The notes below the pieces were generated by a model. The model saw only the letters and a list, made by a program, of their open reading frames with translations. It searched no databases and was not told the DNA's origin. Of a DNA stretch of 64,000 nucleotides, positions 56,147 to 64,000 are shown piece after piece (the first letter of the stretch is position 1; every line of letters begins with the position of its first letter). The DNA lies in assembly GCF_024347535.1 (NCBI RefSeq), contig NZ_AP025498.1:620001-684000 (forward strand), given 5' to 3'. The stretch comes from Vibrio kanaloae (GTDB lineage Bacteria; Pseudomonadota; Gammaproteobacteria; Enterobacterales; Vibrionaceae). The position numbers were made by a program, and so were the translations under genes.

Positions 56147-57175
56147 TTACTTAACTGTCCAAGCAATCGTCTCACCGCCACGAATTGGCACCACGATGTC
56201 TGAACCGAAAGGCATTGTTTCAGCAACATTCCACTCTTCTTTTACTAGAGTGATTGTGTCTGTGTTGCGTGGAATACCGTAGAAGTCAGGACCGTTGTGG
56301 CTTGCAAACGCTTCTAGGTTCTCAATTTTACCTTCTAAGTCGAACACTTCTGCGTACAGTTCAACCGCCGCGTGCGCAGTGTAAGAACCGGCACAACCAC
56401 ATGCTGACTCTTTTGCGCCTTTTGCGTGTGGTGCAGAATCTGTACCCAAGAAGAACTTCTTGCTGCCGCTTGTTGCAGCTTCGATAAGCGCCAATTGGTG
56501 CGTGTTACGCTTCAGGATGGGAAGGCAGTAGAAGTGTGGCTTAATGCCACCAACCAGCATGTGGTTACGGTTGTAAAGTAGGTGGTGAGCGGTGATGGTT
56601 GCCGCTACGTTGTCGTTTGCGTTCTTAACAAAAGTCGCTGCATCTGCTGTCGTGATGTGCTCTAGAACGATCTTCAGGTTAGGGAAGTCGTTTACAATCG
56701 GTGCTAGAACTGTGTCTAGGAACTCTTTTTCACGGTCAAAGATATCAACATCGTGAGCCGTTACTTCACCGTGTACAAGCAGCAACATGCCCACTTCCTG
56801 CATTGCTTCTAGTACGTGGTAGATGTTTTTAGCAGAGGTTACGCCTGAATCAGAGTTTGTTGTTGCGCCAGCAGGGTATAGCTTCGCCGCTACAACAGCG
56901 CCAGACTCTTTCGCCTTGCGAATTTCATCAGGTGTTGTGTTGTCTGTCAGGTAAAGTGCCATTAGAGGCTGGAACTGTTCACTTGGCTGCTCTGCCATGA
57001 TGCGTTCACGGTAAGCAAGCGCCATTTCGGTATCGGTTACCGGTGGGACGGTATTTGGCATGATTAACGCTCGACCATTGTAACGGCTGATATCGCGAAC
57101 TGTATCTTTTAGTACGTCGCCATCGCGTAGATGAACATGCCAGTCGTCAGGACGAGTAATCGTAAGTTGTGTCAT
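56147..57175 (-). CDS. pyrC: Dihydroorotase
   Basis: A 342-residue enzyme of the E. coli PyrC class (348), which closes carbamoyl-aspartate to dihydroorotate in pyrimidine synthesis. Metal ligands: [11 protein letters not shown] near residues 11-21, the carboxylated Lys in [10 protein letters not shown] near 98-107, HGEVT near 136-140 and LEHITT near 172-177; the catalytic Asp is in [12 protein letters not shown] PurR-type operator lies 62 bases upstream, as in E. coli, where PurR represses pyrC. It is a single gene. Confidence 0.96.
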   Translation of the reverse strand: MTQLTITRPDDWHVHLRDGDVLKDTVRDISRYNGRALIMPNTVPPVTDTEMALAYRERIMAEQPSEQFQPLMALYLTDNTTPDEIRKAKESGAVVAAKLYPAGATTNSDSGVTSAKNIYHVLEAMQEVGMLLLVHGEVTAHDVDIFDREKEFLDTVLAPIVNDFPNLKIVLEHITTADAATFVKNANDNVAATITAHHLLYNRNHMLVGGIKPHFYCLPILKRNTHQLALIEAATSGSKKFFLGTDSAPHAKGAKESACGCAGSYTAHAAVELYAEVFDLEGKIENLEAFASHNGPDFYGIPRNTDTITLVKEEWNVAETMPFGSDIVVPIRGGETIAWTVK

Positions 57176-57236
57176 TGAAGGCTCCCACCAATTGAAGTGT
57201 TATGTAGTTGGAGCCTAAACTCGGCGAAATCTGTGA

Positions 57237-57252
57237 AAGCAATCGCTTACGT
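57237..57252. promoter_or_regulatory. PurR operator upstream of pyrC
   Basis: AAGCAATCGCTTACGT matches every fixed base of the PurR consensus ANGCAANCGNTTNCNT. It is placed in the pyrC promoter region. Confidence 0.8.
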
Positions 57253-57367
57253 TTAGGCGACAGGATGATAGTGGAAAAGCACTTTCATTTCATCCTATTT
57301 TTAACTCTTCATGGTTAGGAGCTTGTTTTTATAGGGTTTTAATTCGCTATTTATTCCTGGATATGGG

Positions 57368-57526
57368 TTAGCGGGTGGCCACCCACAGACCGTGGATCAT
57401 TCCTGGTACCCAGAAGAAGAAAGTAAGGATGATGTTAATTAGTAAATCTTTACCCGCACCACGAGCGAAGAACACACCAACAGGTGGAAGTAGTACACAT
57501 AAAATAATAATGACGAGTTTGTTCAT
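57368..57526 (-). CDS. Pmp3/YqaE-family small membrane protein
   Basis: A 52-residue protein. It is read as MNKLVIIILCVLLPPVGVFF, ARGAGKDLLINIILTFFFWV and PGMIHGLWVATR. Two membrane helices joined by a loop containing ARGAGKDLLIN are the complete Pmp3/UPF0057 (YqaE, stress-induced) pattern, and PPVGVF plus PGMIHG(L/I)W are the family hallmarks. The ATG at 57526 follows AAGGATTTATC, a good ribosome site. Family members affect membrane potential in yeast and plants under salt stress; the bacterial role is unclear. Confidence 0.92.
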   Translation of the reverse strand: MNKLVIIILCVLLPPVGVFFARGAGKDLLINIILTFFFWVPGMIHGLWVATR

Positions 57527-57745
57527 GATAAATCCTTTTTTATTCAATGACAGTTCAATGCGATAAACGTGTTCAAATTATAGAACGTATGGAAAGAGTT
57601 AGTGTATTGGTGTCTTTATGTATATAAGACAGTCGTTTAAACATCTCAATATATTAGCTTAGTATCAAGTGTTTAATACCTGCCAGTTTATCTATTTATA
57701 ACCATTTGCTAGCATTGGGACAAACTACAAAACATTGGAATCGTT

Positions 57746-59632
57746 ATGTCGCAGCTATCTTCAGGTCAAAGGGCGTTAGATCAAAGGGCTTTGGAGCAAG
57801 AGCCTTCTGATCAAGCTCCTTCTTTATCTCAAATCAATGTGTTTCCGGTAAAATCAGTGGGCGGTATCTCGCTCTCTTCTGCTTGGGTCGAAAAGCAAGG
57901 CCTTACTTTCGACAGACGCTTTATGCTCGCATTGGCTGACGGTTCAATGGTCACGGCACGTAAGTACCCGAAAATGGTCAAGGTATCTTCAAGTTTGCAA
58001 CCAGACGGTTTGATTTTCACTTACGAAGGTAAAGAGCCGTTACGCCTAAAGTATGCGGATTTCAAGATGCAAGAAGCGCCAGCAACGGTTTGGAAAGATA
58101 GCTTCACCGCATATACCACCAATGATGACGCCGATGATTGGTTTAGTGACGTATTGGGTGTTCGTGTTGAGCTATTGTTCTCTGGTGAGCAATCGAATCG
58201 TGTTCGTGAAAAGCTCGGTCATAACGTAAGTTTTGCTGACGGCTATCCAATGTTGGTGATCAGCCAAGCATCGCTTGATGAGCTGAATCGCCGCAGTTCT
58301 GAAGTTCATTCGATGGATCAGTTCCGCACTAATTTTGTTGTTTCCAATACCGAAGCCTTTGCTGAAGATGGTTGGAAGCGTATCCGAATCGGCGAGGTTG
58401 AATTCGAAGCTGTGAAACCTTGTGAGCGCTGTATTCTAACCACGGTTGATGTTGAACGTGGCGAATTCAGAGCAACAAAAGAGCCGCTCAATACCTTCTC
58501 CACATTTAGAGCTAATGAACGCGGTGGGGTTTTCTTTGGTCAGAATCTTGTGGCTAAAAATGAAGGTTTAATCAAAGCCGGTGATGTGGTCGAGGTGCTC
58601 GAGACCAAAGAGAAAGAGCTTTATGAAGACACTTGGGTTGAGTCACTGCATCTAACCTGTGTTGAGCGCGAAGAGATCGCACGCGACTTTACAACCTTTT
58701 GGTTAGAGCCTGCGAAAGAAAACCACTCACTGCCACTTTACCAGCCTGGCCAACACCTACCGATTGAAATGGTGATTGATGGCAAAAAAGTGTCTCGTCG
58801 GTATACGCTATCTTCTAGCCCGTCACGAGCGGGTCGTTTAGCGATTTCAGTGAAGCGAGTGGATGATGGTCAAATCTCCAACTGGCTAAATGATCATTTC
58901 CAAGTGGGCGATACTTTAGTCGCGCAAAACCCAGACGGTGCGTTCTACTTAGAAGAGAATCCAACTCATCCATTACTGCTGTTGTCTGCAGGTAGTGGCA
59001 TTACCCCAATGTTGTCGATGCTGCGTTATTTAGCCGACCACGCTCAGATTGATGATGTGGTTTTCTATCATCAATGCAGCAACGAACAAGATATCCCTTA
59101 TCAAGCTGAGATTGATCAGATCGCTAGCGAACATGCAGGCCTACGTGTGATTTATTCGTTAAGTCAGCCAAGCAAAGAGTGGGATGGTTTATCAGGCCGT
59201 TTGAGCATTTCGCATATCGCTAAGATTGAAGAGCTGCATAAGCGCCAAGCGTTTGTGTGTGGCCCTGATGGCTTTATGGATAACGCAAAGAAACTGCTAA
59301 TTCAAATGGGCCTAAACCCTCAGCATTACCACCAAGAGGCGTTTGGTATCGCTCAGTCAACTGAAGAAGCGGTGAAACAACTGCAGTTAAGTGTGAACGG
59401 CTACTTATTCGAAGGTAATAACCAATCAACTTTGCTAGAGCAAGCTGAATCGGCGGGCGTACCTATTGCTTCCAGTTGTCGTGCGGGTTTCTGTGGCGCT
59501 TGTAAAGTGACTCTTGAATCAGGACAAGTTCACCAACCCGACGTGCCAGCACTACAAGATCACGAACGGAACATGGGTCAGATACTAGCGTGTTGCAGCG
59601 TTCCTCAAACTGATATCGAAGTTGTGGATTAA
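57746..59632 (+). CDS. MOSC - ferredoxin reductase - [2Fe-2S] fusion protein
   Basis: A 628-residue three-part protein. Residues about 27-295 are a MOSC N-terminal barrel plus MOSC domain of YcbX type, with the molybdenum-cofactor cysteine in VKPCERCILTTVD. Residues about 305-535 are a flavodoxin/ferredoxin-NADP reductase module: RRYTLSSSPSR (FAD), SAGSGITPMLSMLR (NAD(P)H) and AFVCGPDGFM. Residues about 540-628 are a plant-type ferredoxin with CRAGFCGAC and a distal Cys-Cys (ILACCS). E. coli YcbX reduces N-hydroxylated compounds and takes electrons from a separate reductase; here donor and acceptor are fused. The first 25 residues (QRALDQRALEQEPSDQAP) are a short internal repeat. Confidence 0.92.
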   Translation: MSQLSSGQRALDQRALEQEPSDQAPSLSQINVFPVKSVGGISLSSAWVEKQGLTFDRRFMLALADGSMVTARKYPKMVKVSSSLQPDGLIFTYEGKEPLRLKYADFKMQEAPATVWKDSFTAYTTNDDADDWFSDVLGVRVELLFSGEQSNRVREKLGHNVSFADGYPMLVISQASLDELNRRSSEVHSMDQFRTNFVVSNTEAFAEDGWKRIRIGEVEFEAVKPCERCILTTVDVERGEFRATKEPLNTFSTFRANERGGVFFGQNLVAKNEGLIKAGDVVEVLETKEKELYEDTWVESLHLTCVEREEIARDFTTFWLEPAKENHSLPLYQPGQHLPIEMVIDGKKVSRRYTLSSSPSRAGRLAISVKRVDDGQISNWLNDHFQVGDTLVAQNPDGAFYLEENPTHPLLLLSAGSGITPMLSMLRYLADHAQIDDVVFYHQCSNEQDIPYQAEIDQIASEHAGLRVIYSLSQPSKEWDGLSGRLSISHIAKIEELHKRQAFVCGPDGFMDNAKKLLIQMGLNPQHYHQEAFGIAQSTEEAVKQLQLSVNGYLFEGNNQSTLLEQAESAGVPIASSCRAGFCGACKVTLESGQVHQPDVPALQDHERNMGQILACCSVPQTDIEVVD

Positions 59633-59667
59633 AGCCCTCTCTGTTCAATAAGAAAAGCACATTAAAT

Positions 59668-59708
59668 AAAAGGCCGGGAGTTCACTGAAATGAACTTCCG
59701 GCCTTTTT
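59668..59708. terminator. Bidirectional terminator between MOSC fusion and nadE
   Basis: AAAAGGCCGG.AGTTCA / TGAACTTCCGGCCTTTT stem with A and T runs on both sides. Confidence 0.88.
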
Positions 59709-59731
59709 GATTCTGAGGCTAATTCAGAAAA

Positions 59732-60562
59732 TTAATCGTAGATCGTTGGGATTGGTTGACGCTTGTGCTGTGTCGCTTTGTAGATGCTTACTAAGCGATC
59801 TGACACGTCTTGAGGGACTTCTTTGCCTTCAAGGAAATCATCAATTTGATCGTAAGAAAGGTTCAAGGCTGCTTCGTCGGCTTTCTGTGGTTCAAGCTCT
59901 TCTAGGTCGGCAGTAGGAACTTTCTTAACCAGTGTTTCTGGGGCACCTAGCGTTGCTGCAAGTTCACGAACCTGACGTTTGTTCAGACCAAACAAAGGTG
60001 CTAAATCACAGGCACCGTCACCGTGCTTAGTGTAGAACCCCGTGATGTTTTCCGCCGAGTGGTCGGTCCCAATCACAAGGCCGCCAACGTAACCTGCAAT
60101 TTCGTATTGAGCGATCATGCGAGCACGAGCTTTCACATTACCTTTCACAAAATCAATCTTTGCAGAGTCTGTTGGTAATAAGCCTGTGCCATCTAAAGCA
60201 ACGTGAGATGCAGTGTGAAGCCCATCAACTCCCGCTTTAATGTTGACAGAAACGGATTGAGAAGGCTGGATGAAAGAGAGAGCAAGCTGAGCTTCATCTT
60301 CATCTTTTTGCTCGCCGTAAGGCAGGCGAACCGCAATGAATTGATAGTCGTTACTGCCTGTGCTCTCGTTCAAGCTGTCGATGGCCATTTGAGCCAACCG
60401 GCCACAGGTCGTTGAGTCTACACCGCCACTGATACCAAGAATGAGAGACTTGCAGCCTGACTGTTGAAGTTTCGTTTTAATAAAATCCACACGACGAGTC
60501 ACTTCGAAGTGAGGGTCAATTGAAGGTAGTACGCGCATTTCGTCACGAATTAACTGTTCCAT
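59732..60562 (-). CDS. nadE: Ammonia-dependent NAD synthetase
   Basis: A 276-residue enzyme of the NH3-dependent class (E. coli 275). The ATP-binding PP-loop is [19 protein letters not shown] near residue 41-58; further motifs are ARARMIAQY and [20 protein letters not shown], then [14 protein letters not shown]. It has no glutaminase domain. It amidates deamido-NAD. It is divergent from the NadD-like gene, so two steps of NAD synthesis stand side by side. Confidence 0.95.
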   Translation of the reverse strand: MEQLIRDEMRVLPSIDPHFEVTRRVDFIKTKLQQSGCKSLILGISGGVDSTTCGRLAQMAIDSLNESTGSNDYQFIAVRLPYGEQKDEDEAQLALSFIQPSQSVSVNIKAGVDGLHTASHVALDGTGLLPTDSAKIDFVKGNVKARARMIAQYEIAGYVGGLVIGTDHSAENITGFYTKHGDGACDLAPLFGLNKRQVRELAATLGAPETLVKKVPTADLEELEPQKADEAALNLSYDQIDDFLEGKEVPQDVSDRLVSIYKATQHKRQPIPTIYD

Positions 60563-60671
60563 TCGTATTCCTTTCCTGCAAGCAAATTAAAAATCTAGTG
60601 TTATCATACCTAAATCATCTGATTTAAAAACCTCTTTGCACAAGCTTAGAAAGAGAAGGCAGTAATAAATA

Positions 60672-61193
60672 ATGGAAAAAATAGCCATTTTCGGTAGTGC
60701 GTTTAATCCGCCGAGCTTAGGGCATAAAAGTGTGATTGATTCGTTAGCCCATTTCGACAAAATTCTACTCGTTCCAAGTATTGCCCATGCTTGGGGAAAA
60801 GAGATGCTAGACTTTGATACTAGATGTCAGTTAGTTAGCGCATTTATTAACGATCTGTCACTGGACCAAGTTGAGCTATCGTTGATCGAAAAGAGCTTGT
60901 TTACCCCAGGTGAAAGCGTGACGACTTATGCAGTGCTTAGTGAACTCCAAAAACAACACCCAGAGGCAGAGCTAACGTTTGTCATTGGACCTGATAATTT
61001 CTTCAAGTTTTCATCGTTTTATAAATCAGATGAGATTACTGAGCGATGGTTCGTAATGGCTTGTCCTGAAAAAGTCAAAATCCGCAGCACAGACATACGT
61101 AATGCGCTGATAAGTGGAAGCGATGTAGCAAACCTGAGTACTAAGTCAGTTACAAAGATGTTGCAAGACGGTGGGCTGTATCAGATAATGTGA
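60672..61193 (+). CDS. NadD-like nicotinate-nucleotide adenylyltransferase
   Basis: A 173-residue nucleotidyltransferase. The HxGH-type signature is FGSAFNPPSLGHKSVI near residues 7-22 (PSLGH). ELTFVIGPDNFFKF and the final KIRSTDIRNALISG correspond to the ATP-binding ISSTxIR region. It is shorter than E. coli NadD (213) and lacks part of the middle, so it could be a paralogue acting beside a regular NadD or on another mononucleotide. It is divergent from nadE with 109 bases between. The next gene starts after 26 bases and is likely co-transcribed. Confidence 0.85.
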   Translation: MEKIAIFGSAFNPPSLGHKSVIDSLAHFDKILLVPSIAHAWGKEMLDFDTRCQLVSAFINDLSLDQVELSLIEKSLFTPGESVTTYAVLSELQKQHPEAELTFVIGPDNFFKFSSFYKSDEITERWFVMACPEKVKIRSTDIRNALISGSDVANLSTKSVTKMLQDGGLYQIM

Positions 61194-61219
61194 GCTCATT
61201 AATAAGAGGTCAGAGGACT

Positions 61220-61705
61220 ATGCTAAAGAGCACGATACCAGCGGCGTTGATCATAGCTGCATGCAGTTTGCCTGCGTATGCTGAATGTGATTTTTTTAGC
61301 TTAGATTCGATCATGCTGACCTCTGATAGTGAAAACAATTGTTTGGACTTTTCTACGAGCATCGAATCTTTTGGCCAACGTATGATGGAAATCAGTGGGC
61401 TGAGCGCTGAGGAAGCGGAGAGTACACCTGATTATTGGACTGACTGGGTACTTCAAAGCAAAGAGGCACCATTTATCACACAAAGCCTAGAATCAAATTA
61501 TGTTGGTTTGGGTATGTGGTTTCCTGAAGATCTGGAAGACGAACAGTATGAGATGTCTACCGAAGAGTGGCTGCTAAATCATGGCTTACAACTTAGTATT
61601 GGTTTTGGCGAAAAAGTCCAAGGGCAACCTCGGATGCGTTTTGATTACCGTTGGCATGATTCAAGTGACGCCGACCTAATGATGCAAGTTGAGTTACCTT
61701 TCTAA
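61220..61705 (+). CDS. Exported protein, function unknown
   Basis: About 161 residues from ATG 61220, which is preceded by AGAGGA; an earlier GTG at 61190 overlaps the previous stop and is less likely. A signal peptide (MLKSTIPAALIIAACSLPAYA) gives a mature protein starting ECDFFSLD. It is acidic and ends with beta-type strands (HGLQLSIGFGEKVQG, MRFDYRWHDSSDADLMMQVE) that could belong to a small outer-membrane or periplasmic beta-protein. One Cys pair (residue 23 and about 41) may form a disulfide. No family is recognised. Confidence 0.75.
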   Translation: MLKSTIPAALIIAACSLPAYAECDFFSLDSIMLTSDSENNCLDFSTSIESFGQRMMEISGLSAEEAESTPDYWTDWVLQSKEAPFITQSLESNYVGLGMWFPEDLEDEQYEMSTEEWLLNHGLQLSIGFGEKVQGQPRMRFDYRWHDSSDADLMMQVELPF

Positions 61706-61755
61706 CGAATGATATGGTAGTTTTGCTCTGAATCTTGAGCAGGCATTAAAAAGTT

Positions 61756-61814
61756 AAAAAAGCCGCAAAACTGAAGTGCCTACATAAAGTGGACATTTCT
61801 GTTAGCGGCTTTTT
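61756..61814. terminator. Bidirectional terminator
   Basis: AAAAAGCCGC pairs with GCGGCTTTTT across a 38-base interior. It stands between converging genes at 61705 and 61910. Confidence 0.65.
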
Positions 61815-61909
61815 AGTATCTTGTTATTTTTGGCTTGGTTTACAGATTGGCTTGAAGTGGAAATAAGTACTCTCAACGATTGAAGAACGGTAGGCCCGCT
61901 TCCCCTTGA

Positions 61910-62536
61910 TTATAGGTATTCACCAAACACTAGCATGCACAGTTGTTCGAACTCTTCTTCTTTCCCTGAAAATAAGTCATCAATTACAAGCGAACGTTTT
62001 TGGCCAGACTGCATGCGCTTCTTTGCTTCTCGCATCACCATTACTAGGGTGTGTTCTTGCGGTAAGTTTGAATCATCAATGCTCCATTGATTGAATCGCA
62101 GAGACAGGGCACTCTCATAAAGCAGTGGCTTAAACGACAATACCTCTTGTTTCAGTACAGAAAGCATATCTTTACATGCTTGATCGGTATTGTTGGCACT
62201 TGAAGCGTGGGACTTGGTCAGTTCCAACTTTTCGAGTAGCGCTAAAGAGAGGTTAGTTTGCGTGATGTAACCCGCTTGTCTTGGAAATGAGTCCGTTAAA
62301 CGAACAGAGAAGTCAACACGGTTAATCTGAGTGTTTGGAAAGTAGGTCAGTGATGTTAAGCAGTCGTATGGAATCCAGATGCTTTGGCCTGGCTCAACGG
62401 CATACTCTTGTTTACCCAGCTTAATCAAAACCAAGCCACTTTGAACCGATACAAGGCTATGTTTAAGTACTTTCTTGCGTGGTGTGATCACCAAGTGTGA
62501 AAAGTAAGCCGATGTATATTCAATAGCGAAGTTCAT
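61910..62536 (-). CDS. AraC-like cupin protein without a clear HTH
   Basis: A 208-residue protein. The first 90 residues form a cupin like the sensor half of AraC regulators (SLVSVQSGLVLIKLGKQEYA, VEPGQSIWIPYDCLTSLTYF). The C-terminal 90 residues are helical (EHTLVMVMREAKKRMQSGQK) but show no convincing double HTH of the AraC type and are too short for one complete pair. It may be a degenerate regulator, a ligand-binding anti-regulator, or use a single atypical HTH. It is a single gene, converging with the exported protein gene. Confidence 0.7.
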   Translation of the reverse strand: MNFAIEYTSAYFSHLVITPRKKVLKHSLVSVQSGLVLIKLGKQEYAVEPGQSIWIPYDCLTSLTYFPNTQINRVDFSVRLTDSFPRQAGYITQTNLSLALLEKLELTKSHASSANNTDQACKDMLSVLKQEVLSFKPLLYESALSLRFNQWSIDDSNLPQEHTLVMVMREAKKRMQSGQKRSLVIDDLFSGKEEEFEQLCMLVFGEYL

Positions 62537-62711
62537 AGATAGTACCTTAATTTTGGGGCGTCAAGATTACCGTTAATCTTAAAGAATGCCAACAGTAACA
62601 GGGGATTTTCAATATTTCTGGTCTGACCTTGTCAAAAGTATGGGCTCTGTAGCTGCGATAAGTCAAAACAACGCGTAGAATGAGCCAGCTTTTTATTATA
62701 TGAATTAAAAA

Positions 62712-63818
62712 ATGACCTCTCCAACCGATCCATATGTTGATATTCGTCCTTACGGCGATAATGAAATTCCAGCGGCATTAAACCGTCTAATTAATGATGA
62801 AGAATTTATCAGTGCGATTCTGCACTACCGTTTTTCGAACCATGCGTCTTGGTTCAAAGCATTAATGAGCCCCATTCTGCGTGTGTACTTAAAAATGAAA
62901 TGGAGTAAGCTGACGAGCGTTGAAACCATTCAGATTGAAGTGAAAAAGTACTTGCGAGACACGTTAGCGAGAACTACAGATGGTGTGACGTACACTGGTG
63001 TAGAGTCATTGGATACGAATCAAGCTTACCTTTTTGTATCAAACCATCGTGACATTGCAATGGATCCGGCGTTAGTAAATTACGCTTTGCATCAAAACAA
63101 TCATCAGACTTGTCGCATCGCAATTGGTGACAATCTGCTAAAGAAGCCATGTGCGACGGAATTGATGCGCTTGAACAAGAGCTTCATCGTAAAGCGTTCT
63201 TTGAAAGGGCCACGTGAAATGATGAAAGCGCTAAGCCAACTGTCTTCTTACATCAAACACTCTCTAGAAACAGGTAACTCTATCTGGATTGCTCAAAAAG
63301 AAGGCCGTGCAAAAGACGGTAATGATTTTACTGAGCCTGCAATTTTGAAGATGTTCCATGTTGAAGGGCGCAAGCAAAAAATCGAATTTCCTGAATACGT
63401 TAAATCATTAAAGATTGTCCCTGTGGCTATTTCTTACGAAAACGATCCGTGTGACACGGCTAAAGCCGTCGAGCTTTTTGAAAAAGACGTCAACGGTAGC
63501 TACGAAAAGGGTGAGTTTGAAGATATTGAAAGTATCATTCAAGGCATCATTGGTAACAAAGGCCGTGTTCATGTTGGTTTCGGTCAGGTTATCGACCAAG
63601 ATTTTGCGACGCCGGAAGAATTGGCTGAAGAGATCGATCGTCAAATCCACGAAAACTACAAACTGTTCCCAGTAAACCTGTTGGCAGCTGGAAAAGAAGA
63701 TGAGTCGATTACTGCTGAAGTGAAGCAAGAGTTTGAAGAGAAGCTATCAAGCCTACCAAAAGGTGCTCGCCAGTACTTGATTGATAGCTATGCGAACCCA
63801 GTGAAGAATATTGGTTAG
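62712..63818 (+). CDS. PlsC-type glycerolipid acyltransferase
   Basis: A 368-residue protein of the PlsC/lysophosphatidate acyltransferase family. The catalytic block NHRDIAMDPAL (NHx4D form) lies near residues 112-122. The glycerol-binding motif region is KEGRAKDG (EGRA, near 198-204) and the third is VPVAISYENDPCD near 235-247. It is longer than typical PlsC (about 245), with added N- and C-terminal segments (MTSPTDPYVDIRPYGDNEIP; AEEIDRQIHENYKLFPVNLL). Related larger proteins in Vibrio are annotated as acyltransferases; the acceptor lipid is unknown. It ends at a strong terminator. Confidence 0.88.
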   Translation: MTSPTDPYVDIRPYGDNEIPAALNRLINDEEFISAILHYRFSNHASWFKALMSPILRVYLKMKWSKLTSVETIQIEVKKYLRDTLARTTDGVTYTGVESLDTNQAYLFVSNHRDIAMDPALVNYALHQNNHQTCRIAIGDNLLKKPCATELMRLNKSFIVKRSLKGPREMMKALSQLSSYIKHSLETGNSIWIAQKEGRAKDGNDFTEPAILKMFHVEGRKQKIEFPEYVKSLKIVPVAISYENDPCDTAKAVELFEKDVNGSYEKGEFEDIESIIQGIIGNKGRVHVGFGQVIDQDFATPEELAEEIDRQIHENYKLFPVNLLAAGKEDESITAEVKQEFEEKLSSLPKGARQYLIDSYANPVKNIG

Positions 63819-63883
63819 TTAATGCTCTTGTTAGTTTACGTATACAGAGATAGCTCTAGCAGATGAGTTAATAGCTAGAGTTG

Positions 63884-63910
63884 AAAAAAGGAGCTTTGAG
63901 CTCCCTTTTT
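63884..63910. terminator. Terminator after acyltransferase gene
   Basis: AAAAAGGAGCT / AGCTCCCTTTTT stem with a short loop, preceded by A and followed by T runs, so it can work from both sides. Confidence 0.88.
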
Positions 63911-63962
63911 GTTCTCTGTGTTTGCTCACGTATAGACCAAGCCTTTATAGTTTTAGCCTGAG

Positions 63963-64000
63963 TTAGCGAGCGACTGCGCCACCGAGTTCTAAGTTTGTTG
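63963..64000 (-). CDS. Possible C-terminal end of a gene entering from the right edge
   Basis: On the minus strand one frame reads ...TNLELGGAVAR and then a stop at 63963-63965, next to the bidirectional terminator. Only 11-12 codons are visible, so no identity can be given. Confidence 0.3.
   Translation of the reverse strand, partial: TNLELGGAVAR

Noticed and set aside
57375..57566. Plus-strand 63-codon frame opposite the Pmp3/YqaE gene
   Set aside because: It is the reverse image of a clear family member and has no ribosome site.
1..64000. CRISPR array, prophage, transposase or tRNA genes
   Set aside because: No regularly spaced repeats, phage structural genes, transposase motifs or cloverleaf sequences were found on either strand.

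Overview
The window looks like part of a marine Vibrio genome of about 45% GC, probably from the V. splendidus group and probably chromosome II. The evidence is a complete luxM/luxN quorum-sensing pair, a Vibrio-type M9 collagenase, malK divergent from malEFG, and a moxR/bat operon. This placement is inferred from gene content, because no rRNA, tRNA or origin is present. No CRISPR array, integron attC site, prophage or intact insertion sequence was seen.

Layout. 1-6256: a minus-strand operon moxR - DUF58 - DUF4381 - batA - batB/C - batD, with batD cut by the window edge. 6711-9051: a chemotaxis receptor and a small acidic protein. 9267-14783: maltose/maltodextrin ABC transporter genes, malK divergent from malEFG, with MalT-box candidates between them. 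15368-18790: a small unknown protein, an acyl-CoA thioesterase, and a DMT exporter divergent from its likely AraC regulator. 19184-21489: a solute-binding protein overlapping a membrane GGDEF protein. 21563-25361: luxM-luxN. 25767-29538: a collagenase, a cystatin-like lipoprotein and an HGT-motif protein. 29774-34795: glyoxylate shunt genes aceA and glcB around a LysR regulator.

35034-51852 is a taurine (C2 sulfonate) catabolic region. It holds an aldehyde dehydrogenase, an IclR regulator, pta, a TauE/SafE exporter, a CobT-like/CobS-like pair on the opposite strand, xsc, an FRG-domain gene in AT-rich DNA, tauX-tauY, a TRAP transporter (tauKLM) and a periplasmic double-Cache protein. The inferred route is: taurine enters through TauKLM; TauXY deaminates it to sulfoacetaldehyde; Xsc makes acetyl phosphate and sulfite; Pta makes acetyl-CoA; TauE exports sulfite. 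The glyoxylate shunt genes alongside would let the cell grow on that C2 unit.

52089-64000 holds a stand-alone protein resembling one domain of malate synthase G, a BCCT transporter, an M14-type hydrolase, pyrC with a PurR box, a 52-residue Pmp3/YqaE protein, a MOSC-flavoreductase-ferredoxin fusion, nadE and a NadD-like gene, an exported unknown, a cupin protein without a clear HTH, and a PlsC-type acyltransferase.

The most unusual items are: the CobS/CobT-like pair inside the taurine cluster with no CobN; the malate-synthase-G domain protein; the cystatin-like lipoprotein beside the collagenase; the binding protein translationally coupled to a diguanylate cyclase; and the FRG gene splitting xsc from tauXY.
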